Shown here: positions 59,241 to 64,000 of the stretch, in pieces
Numbering within the stretch: the first letter of the stretch is position 1
Layout: the number at the start of each line of letters is the position of its first letter
Assembly (NCBI GenBank): GCA_963755155.1
Contig: CAVWIV010000003.1
Span: 1 to 64,000 of the forward strand
From: PALSA-612 sp963755155
GTDB taxonomy: Bacteria; Actinomycetota; Thermoleophilia; Gaiellales; Gaiellaceae
Length of the DNA stretch: 64,000 nt
Reading direction: 5' to 3'
Position numbers and translations under genes: made by a program
Notes under the pieces: generated by a model
What the model was told of the DNA's origin: nothing
Databases searched by the model: none
Seen by the model: the letters and a program-made list of their open reading frames with translations, nothing else

Positions 59241-59265
59241 GAGGCGCCGGTTGAACCGGCGCCTC
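59241..59265 (-). terminator. 12-bp hairpin between the binding-protein and ATPase genes
   Basis: GAGGCGCCGGTT and AACCGGCGCCTC (59241-59252 and 59254-59265) are perfectly complementary around one central base. On the transcribed strand it is followed by TTCTCC. It lies about 40 bases after the BMP stop and 14 bases before the ATPase start, suited to partial termination or 3' end protection. Confidence 0.55.
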
Positions 59266-59303
59266 TCTCGGTCACTGAACCGGGGGCTGGCTCCCCCAAC
59301 CTC

Positions 59304-60428
59304 TCAGCCCGGCGGGAGGACGCTCGAGACCTTCCCGATCACTCCCTTGACGAGCCACTGCATCGCGTAGAGGTCGGGCAACACCTTCAGGGTCTTGCCC
59401 TTCCGCACCATGAGCTTGCCCTTCTGGTCGTAGAGCGGGCCCTGGAAGACGCTGAACTTGCCGGACACGATCGCCTTGCGCTTCGCGGCGATCATCGCCT
59501 TCGTCTTCGCGCTCACCTTGGACCCGTACGGAGCGAGCGACGTGAACCCGTCCTTGATCGTGCCGTAGTAGAAGCCCGGCTTCCACGTCCCGTTGATCGC
59601 AGCCTGCACACGGCGCAGGTAGTACGGCCCCCAGTTGTAGACCGCCGCCGTCAGCCACTGCTTCGGCGCAGACTTCCGCGCGTCGGAGTCGTAGCCGACC
59701 CAGGGAATGCCTTCCTTCTCTGCGACGACGCCCGCCGCGGGGCTGTCGACGTTCTGGCCGAGCACGTCGACGCCGGCCGAGATCAGGGCCTTCGCCGCAG
59801 CGGTCTCCTTCGGCGGCGAGTACCACGCGTTCGTCCAGATCAGCCTCACCCTCGCCTTGGGATTGGCCAGCTGCGCGCCCAGGGCGAAGGCGTTGATGTG
59901 CCGGACGACCTCGGGGATGCCGAACGGCACGATGTAGCCGATCAGGCCGTTCTTCGTGGCGGCCCCCGCGGCGATGCCGGAGAGATAGATCGTGTCCTCG
60001 CCCGCTCCGAAGTACTCCGACTGGTTCTTCTTGATCTGGAGCCCCGTCGCTTGCTCGAAGAGCACGTCCGGGTACTTCCGGTAGAGCTGGCCGTTGACGC
60101 CGTTCTCGAACATCCCGAAGGACGCGCCGAAGATCATCTTGTAGCCGTCGCGGACGAGCCCTGCGACGACCTGCGGCACGTTGGCGTTCGAGAACACGTT
60201 CTCCTTGTACGTCGTCTGGACCTTGGCGCTGCCGAGCCTCTTCTGCACGAACAGACGAGCCTCGTCGTGCGACTGCGACCAGCCGGCGTCGTTATGCGGC
60301 CCGGGATAGATCCAGGCGACCTTGTACGGCGCCGACTTCGCGCCGCTCCCTGCGGAGGCGAAGACGAGCGCCGTCGTCGCCATGAGCGCGAGCACGAGCG
60401 TGCCCACCGCCAAGCGCTTGCTCTGCAT
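59304..60428 (-). CDS. BMP-family (PnrA-like) substrate-binding protein
   Basis: Captures purine nucleosides or bases outside the membrane. ATG 60428 follows GGGAGGG. Signal peptide AVGTLVLALMATTALVFASAGSGA. PYKVAWIYPGPHNDAGWSQSHDEARLF is the BMP N-terminus, IFGASFGMFENG and IYLSGIAAGAATKNGLIGYIVPFGIPEVVRHINAFALGAQ the hinge. The signal lacks a clear lipobox Cys, so it may be a non-lipidated secreted form. 374 residues. First gene of the leftward operon, under a TATAGT -10 at 60464-60469. Confidence 0.88.
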   Translation of the reverse strand: MQSKRLAVGTLVLALMATTALVFASAGSGAKSAPYKVAWIYPGPHNDAGWSQSHDEARLFVQKRLGSAKVQTTYKENVFSNANVPQVVAGLVRDGYKMIFGASFGMFENGVNGQLYRKYPDVLFEQATGLQIKKNQSEYFGAGEDTIYLSGIAAGAATKNGLIGYIVPFGIPEVVRHINAFALGAQLANPKARVRLIWTNAWYSPPKETAAAKALISAGVDVLGQNVDSPAAGVVAEKEGIPWVGYDSDARKSAPKQWLTAAVYNWGPYYLRRVQAAINGTWKPGFYYGTIKDGFTSLAPYGSKVSAKTKAMIAAKRKAIVSGKFSVFQGPLYDQKGKLMVRKGKTLKVLPDLYAMQWLVKGVIGKVSSVLPPG

Positions 60429-60463
60429 TGTCACCCTCCCGTCATCCACGAATCCGAGGCCCG

Positions 60464-60485
60464 ACTATACGACCTTAGTAGGGTC
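60464..60485. promoter_or_regulatory. Dyad GACCTTAGTAGGGTC and -10 in the divergent purine intergenic region
   Basis: The 15-bp sequence at 60471-60485 is self-complementary except at two positions and the centre. On the minus strand it is directly upstream of TATAGT (60469-60464), the -10 of the binding-protein operon; on the plus strand it ends eight bases before ATG 60494. It is a candidate operator for a purine-responsive regulator acting on both arms. Confidence 0.5.
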
Positions 60486-60493
60486 AGTGGAAG

Positions 60494-61840
60494 ATGCGCC
60501 GGCTGCTCGCGAACGGGTGGATCGTGACGATGGACGACGCGGGCACGGAGCACGAGTCGGGGTGGGTGCTCGTCGACGGTCCGGTCGTCTCCGCGGTCGG
60601 TGACGGTGCGCCGCCGGAGGCGGACGAGGTCGTCGATCTCGCCGGCGCGGTGGTCACGCCTGGCCTCGTCAACACGCATCACCACCTGTTCCAGACGCTC
60701 ACTCGGGCGCGGGCGCAGGACGCCGATCTCTTCACCTGGCTGCGCGAGCTCTATCCCGTGTGGGCGCGGCTCGACGACGAGGCCGAGTACGCAGCGGCTC
60801 GCACCGGGCTGGCCGAGCTCGCGCTCTCCGGCTGCTCGACCGTCTTCGACCACCACTACCTCTTCCCGCGCGGCACTAGCGGGCTCGTGGAGGCGGAAGT
60901 GCGCGCGGCCGGCGAGATCGGCGTGCGCATTGTCGCCTCGCGCGGGTCGATGGATCTCGGCGAGTCGGAGGGTGGGCTGCCTCCGGACTCGGTTGTCGAA
61001 GACGCGGACTCGGTGCTCGCGGCGACAGAGGAGCTGGCCGGCCGGCTGCACGAGCCCGGCGCCGGGGCGATGGTGCAGATCGCCGTCGCGCCATGCTCGC
61101 CTTTCTCCGTCACGAAGCAGCTGGTGGCCGACTCGGCGGCGTTGGCGCGGCGGCTCGGCCTCCAGCTCCACACCCATCTCGCGGAGACCGTGGAGGAGGA
61201 GGCCTACTGCCGGGAGCTCTACGGCTGCACGCCGGTCGAGTACCTCGCGGAGCTCGGCTGGACTGCGTCTGACGTCTGGTGCGCGCACTGCGTTCATCTC
61301 TCGCCCGCAGATGTTCAGACCTTCGCGTGCGCCGGGGTCGGCGTCGCCCACTGTCCGACGTCCAACCTGCGGCTGGGGGCGGGCGTGGCGCCCGTGCGGG
61401 AGCTGCTCGACGCGGGCGTGCGTGTGGGCCTCGGCGTGGACGGCTCGGCGTCGAACGAGCGCTCCGACCTGTTCTTCGAGGTGAAGCAGGCGCTGCTCGT
61501 CGCGCGCGGGCGCGGCGGGCCGGAGGCGATGACCTGCCGGGAGGCGCTGAGGCTCGGCACGCGCGGAGGTGCGGCCGTGCTGGCGCGCGACGACATCGGC
61601 TCGATCCAGGCCGGCAAGTGCGCGGATCTCGCGGTGTGGCGGACCGACGGGCTGGAGCTGGGCGGCGCAGAGGATCGCGTCGCCGGCCTAGTCCTCTCCG
61701 GCCCTCACCCCGTCGAGCGGCTGCTCGTCGGCGGCGAGGACGTCGTCCGCGATTTCCACCTCGTCAGGGCCGAAGAGGACGACATCGCCCGCGAGCATCG
61801 CCTTCAGGCAAGCCGTTTGTCCCTTAGGGACACGTCCTAG
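60494..61840 (+). CDS. 8-oxoguanine/guanine-type deaminase (amidohydrolase)
   Basis: Hydrolyses 8-oxoguanine to urate (or guanine to xanthine). ATG 60494 gives 448 residues. Metal site: VNTHHHLFQTLTRA; LFPRGTSGLVEAEV; substrate channel QLHTHLAETVEEEAYC with catalytic Glu; CAHCVHLSPAD (His); GVGLGVDGSASNERSDLF with the catalytic Asp in GVDGSASNE. The HHHLFQTLTRA stretch and SASNE are typical of the 8-oxoguanine deaminase/atrazine-chlorohydrolase-like branch. First gene of the rightward purine arm. Confidence 0.85.
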   Translation: MRRLLANGWIVTMDDAGTEHESGWVLVDGPVVSAVGDGAPPEADEVVDLAGAVVTPGLVNTHHHLFQTLTRARAQDADLFTWLRELYPVWARLDDEAEYAAARTGLAELALSGCSTVFDHHYLFPRGTSGLVEAEVRAAGEIGVRIVASRGSMDLGESEGGLPPDSVVEDADSVLAATEELAGRLHEPGAGAMVQIAVAPCSPFSVTKQLVADSAALARRLGLQLHTHLAETVEEEAYCRELYGCTPVEYLAELGWTASDVWCAHCVHLSPADVQTFACAGVGVAHCPTSNLRLGAGVAPVRELLDAGVRVGLGVDGSASNERSDLFFEVKQALLVARGRGGPEAMTCREALRLGTRGGAAVLARDDIGSIQAGKCADLAVWRTDGLELGGAEDRVAGLVLSGPHPVERLLVGGEDVVRDFHLVRAEEDDIAREHRLQASRLSLRDTS

Positions 61841-61870
61841 TGTCTGACACTGAGTTGTGCCAATTCAGTG
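61818..61870. promoter_or_regulatory. Three stacked dyads upstream of the SDR gene
   Basis: TGTCCC-TTA-GGGACA (61818-61832), AGTGTC-T-GACACT (61839-61851) and CACTGA-N11-TCAGTG (61848-61870). The first lies in the end of the deaminase gene. The third overlaps the -35 of the next promoter. They may be operators or a processing/termination region. Confidence 0.45.
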
Positions 61871-61897
61871 ACAATGCGCCCACAGGGAGAGTAGATT
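61868..61897 (+). promoter_or_regulatory. Leaderless promoter of the SDR gene
   Basis: GTGACA (61868-61873), 18-base spacer and TAGATT (61892-61897) lie six bases before GTG 61904, so the transcript would begin at the start codon. Confidence 0.5.
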
Positions 61898-61903
61898 CGC
61901 GAC

Positions 61904-62647
61904 GTGTCCAGAGCGGCCGTCGTAACCGGCGTCAGCCGGCGAAACGGGATCGGCTTTGCCGTCGCCCGGCGACTGCTGGCGGCCGGGAACGGCGTGCTCG
62001 TACAGTCGTGGGCGCCCGAGGACAAGAGCCCGGATCCCGGCGGGATGGAGGCCGTACTCGCAGAGCTCGGGAAGGCAGGCGGTCCGGTCGCGCACGTCGA
62101 CGCTGACTTCGCCGATCCCGAGGCACCAGCGCGGGTGATGCACACGGCGCACGATGCGTTGGGCGACGTCGACATCCTCGTCGTCAACCACACGCTCAGC
62201 AGGCAGGGCGCCCTCGATGAGCTGACCGCAGATGACATCGACGCCCACCTGCACATCAACGTCCGTGCTGCGCTATTGCTCGTGAAGGAGTTCGCCGCAC
62301 AGCACGACGGCCGTCCTGGAGGCCGCGTCGTGCTCATGACGTCGGGACAGCACCTCGGGCCTATGAGGGCTGAGGTCGCCTACGCCGCCTCCAAAGGTGC
62401 ACTGCACCAGATGACAGTCACGCTCTCGGACGAACTGATCGATCGCGGCATCACGGTTAACACCGTCCAGCCCGGGCCGACCGACACCGGCTGGGCGGCA
62501 GGATTGGATCCGAGCCGCTTACCGCTCGGCCGCTGGGGACAGCCGGACGACGCCGCCCGGCTGATCGCCTGGCTCTGCTCCGATGACGCGGAGTGGGTCA
62601 CGGGACAGGTCATCAACTCTGAGGGCGGCTTCCGCCGCTGGGGCTGA
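61904..62647 (+). CDS. SDR-family oxidoreductase inside the purine locus
   Basis: GTG 61904 gives 247 residues. AAVVTGVSRRNGIGFAVARRLL is the NAD(P)-binding loop (TGxSxxxGIG), LVVNHT the NNAG-like loop, VLMTSGQ and YAASKGALHQM the catalytic Ser-Tyr-Lys set, and VNTVQPGPTDTGW the C-terminal motif. GFRRWG ends the protein. It is related to 3-oxoacyl-ACP reductase-like SDRs. It has its own leaderless promoter, so it may be an independent gene and not a purine enzyme. Substrate unknown. Confidence 0.8.
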   Translation: MSRAAVVTGVSRRNGIGFAVARRLLAAGNGVLVQSWAPEDKSPDPGGMEAVLAELGKAGGPVAHVDADFADPEAPARVMHTAHDALGDVDILVVNHTLSRQGALDELTADDIDAHLHINVRAALLLVKEFAAQHDGRPGGRVVLMTSGQHLGPMRAEVAYAASKGALHQMTVTLSDELIDRGITVNTVQPGPTDTGWAAGLDPSRLPLGRWGQPDDAARLIAWLCSDDAEWVTGQVINSEGGFRRWG

Positions 62648-62665
62648 CGTGAGATCCTCCCCCTC

Positions 62666-62959
62666 GTGATCTCCACGCACGTGCTCGACACGGAACGCGG
62701 CGAGCCCGCCGCGGGCGTCACCGTCGAGCTCTACCGCGGCGAGTCGCTGGTGGCGGCCGCTCAGACGGACGCCGACGGCCGCGTCTCCGAGCTCTCTCCC
62801 GACGCCCTCGAGAACGGCACCTACCGGCTCGTGTTCCACCCGCCGTCGGCGTTCTTCCGCCGCGTCGAGCTCGAGATCGCGATCGACGATCCCGAGCGCC
62901 ACTACCACGTGCCGCTGCTCGTCTCGCCCTACTCGTGCGCGAGCTACCGCGGCAGCTGA
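62666..62959 (+). CDS. uraH: 5-hydroxyisourate hydrolase
   Basis: Opens the 5-hydroxyisourate ring to OHCU, the second urate-degradation step. GTG 62666 gives 97 residues, standard. The N-terminal ISTHVLDTERGEPAAGV has the catalytic His, RLVFHPPSAFF the middle motif, and HYHVPLLVSPYSCASYRGS ends with the diagnostic YRGS. Its end overlaps uraD by 25 bases, an unusually long overlap that keeps both proteins complete. Confidence 0.93.
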   Translation: MISTHVLDTERGEPAAGVTVELYRGESLVAAAQTDADGRVSELSPDALENGTYRLVFHPPSAFFRRVELEIAIDDPERHYHVPLLVSPYSCASYRGS

Positions 62960-63375
62960 CGATAGACCAGCTCGAGGAGCTGTTCGAGGGCCGTACGGCG
63001 CTCGTCGAGCGGCTGGCGGAGATCGAGGATCCACTGGACAACGCTGACGAGGTCGTCAGCACGCTGACCGAGGACGAGAAGCTCGCGGCGCTCGACGCGC
63101 ACCCCGCGATCGGCCAGCGTGAGGGTCTCTCAGCGCGCTCCGCCGCCGAGCAGGGCGCCGACGAGGACCCCGCCGTCGTGGCCGAGCTCGCGAAGCTCAA
63201 CAGCCGCTACGAGGAGCGTTTCGGCTTCCGGTTCGTCGTCTTCGTCGACCGACGCCTGAAGGGCGAGATCGTGCCCATCCTCCGCGAGCGGCTGGAGCGC
63301 AGCCGCGATGAGGAGCTGGACACGGCCCTGTCCGAGCTCGTCGCCATTGCCCGCGACCGCTGGCAGCGCGGATGA
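62935..63375 (+). CDS. uraD: OHCU decarboxylase
   Basis: Decarboxylates OHCU to S-allantoin, the third step of urate degradation. GTG 62935 (VRELPRQLTIDQLEELFEG) gives 146 residues; a later start would lose the conserved helix. LDAHPAIGQR contains the catalytic His in HPxIG; LNSRYEERFGFRFVVFVDRRLKGEIVPILRERL is the C-terminal substrate site. It overlaps uraH and the next gene (ATGA), so translation is coupled. Confidence 0.92.
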   Translation: MRELPRQLTIDQLEELFEGRTALVERLAEIEDPLDNADEVVSTLTEDEKLAALDAHPAIGQREGLSARSAAEQGADEDPAVVAELAKLNSRYEERFGFRFVVFVDRRLKGEIVPILRERLERSRDEELDTALSELVAIARDRWQRG

Positions 63376-64000
63376 TCGTTGCGGTCGACCCGTATCTCGT
63401 CGACTGGCTGGACCTGACGCTTCGCTGGCTGCACGTCATCGCAGGCGTCGTCTGGATCGGCACGTCGTTCTACTTCGTCGCGCTCGACAATCACCTCGCC
63501 CCGCCGAAGCGGAGGGAGGACGCCGACGAGGGCGTCGCCGGCGAGTCGTGGGAGATCCACGGCGGCGGCTTCTACCTCGTCCAGAAGTTCCGCGTCGCGC
63601 CGCGCGCGCTGCCCGAGGCACTGCACTGGTTCAAATGGGAGGCCTACACGACGTGGCTGTCCGGCTTCGCGCTCTTCTGCGTCCTCTACTACGTCGACGC
63701 TGACCTCAACCTCGTCGGCGCGGACATGTCGGAGTGGACGGCGATTGCGGTCTCCCTCGCGCTCCTCGTCGTGGCCTGGCTCGTGTACGACGGCCTCTGC
63801 CGCGTCATCCGCAGCGAGCTCGTGCTGGCGGGGATCCTCGTCGCGCTCACGACCGTGGCCGCCTACGGCCTCAGCCTCCTCTTCACCGATCGGGCCGTCT
63901 GGCTCCAGCTCGGCGCGATGCTGGGGACGATCATGGTGGCGAACGTCTTCTTCGTCATCATCCCCGCCCACTGGGAGCTCGTCCGGGCGAAGCAGGCCGG
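63372..64000 (+). CDS. puuD: Membrane urate oxidase PuuD-like, 3' cut by window end
   Basis: Oxidises urate to 5-hydroxyisourate, completing the chain begun by xanthine dehydrogenase. ATG 63372 overlaps the uraD stop. The visible 209 residues include LTLRWLHVIAGVVWIGTSFYFVALDNHLAPP (first membrane helix with His), WEIHGGGFYLVQKF, LHWFKWEAYTTWLSGFALFCVLYY and VANVFFVIIPAHWELV. PuuD has about eight membrane helices and often a C-terminal cytochrome c domain, which lies beyond the window. This is the membrane-bound alternative to soluble uricase. Confidence 0.9.
   Translation, partial: MIVAVDPYLVDWLDLTLRWLHVIAGVVWIGTSFYFVALDNHLAPPKRREDADEGVAGESWEIHGGGFYLVQKFRVAPRALPEALHWFKWEAYTTWLSGFALFCVLYYVDADLNLVGADMSEWTAIAVSLALLVVAWLVYDGLCRVIRSELVLAGILVALTTVAAYGLSLLFTDRAVWLQLGAMLGTIMVANVFFVIIPAHWELVRAKQA

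Noticed and set aside
59275..59299. Start of the ABC ATPase at 59275 or 59299
   Set aside because: It would place a perfect 12-bp hairpin inside the coding region and add a GAGSTGASS-type tail not expected in this family. The fold starts at MHGITKRF.

Overview
The window looks like two unequal pieces joined by metagenomic assembly. Bases 1 to about 6,625 have moderate GC, are very dense in frameshifts, and encode proteins of planctomycete character: a VWA-domain protein, a VOC protein, two conserved hypotheticals and an alkaline-phosphatase-family protein. From about 6,800 to the end the DNA has roughly 70% GC, uses many GTG starts, and has tightly overlapping genes, a tilS-hpt-ftsH-fol run, DUF2469 and many probable leaderless promoters. 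That fits a high-GC actinobacterium, most likely class Thermoleophilia (inferred from gene style, not from a marker gene). About 20 frameshifts remain in the second part. They interrupt otherwise intact essential genes (lysS, hpt, dusB), so I read them as consensus errors, not pseudogenes.

Layout of the actinobacterial part. 6.8-18.0 kb: a surface-glycan and envelope region with a truncated secreted beta-helix protein, three GT4 glycosyltransferases, two Kelch/propeller proteins, a GT39-like membrane glycosyltransferase and an FkbM methyltransferase, with lysS embedded. 18.0-35.0 kb: housekeeping genes, namely greA, dusB, a secreted phosphoesterase, a GH-A type glycosidase, coaX, the folate operon tilS-hpt-ftsH-folP-folB-folK-DUF2469, a PPOX flavoprotein, a GNAT, purine nucleoside phosphorylase, a DagK-like kinase, an L,D-transpeptidase, a sirtuin and a thioesterase. 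35.0-49.5 kb: a VanW protein, then an acyl-CoA catabolic region (SDR, two acyl-CoA dehydrogenases, a class V aminotransferase, an MFS transporter, a TetR regulator, a CaiB-type CoA-transferase, a proline-racemase-family enzyme, three crotonases) together with UbiB and a universal stress protein. Two nearly identical 20-bp operators tie the TetR gene, the CoA-transferase gene and the SDR/acyl-CoA dehydrogenase pair into one candidate regulon.

49.7-64.0 kb: a MazF-type toxin-antitoxin pair, then a large divergent purine-salvage and degradation locus. Leftward: a BMP-family binding protein, one ABC ATPase, two permeases, the three xanthine dehydrogenase subunits and adenine deaminase. Rightward: 8-oxoguanine/guanine-type deaminase, an SDR, 5-hydroxyisourate hydrolase, OHCU decarboxylase and membrane urate oxidase PuuD (cut by the window edge). 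Together these would import purine bases or nucleosides, deaminate them, oxidise them to urate and open the ring toward allantoin. A 15-bp dyad lies between the two divergent arms.

The observations I would follow first are the apparently circularly permuted propeller with an inserted Kelch domain (10,996-13,282), the twin TetR operators, the operator-covered leaderless promoter of the toxin-antitoxin unit, the terminator-like element in the greA leader, and the architecture of the purine locus.
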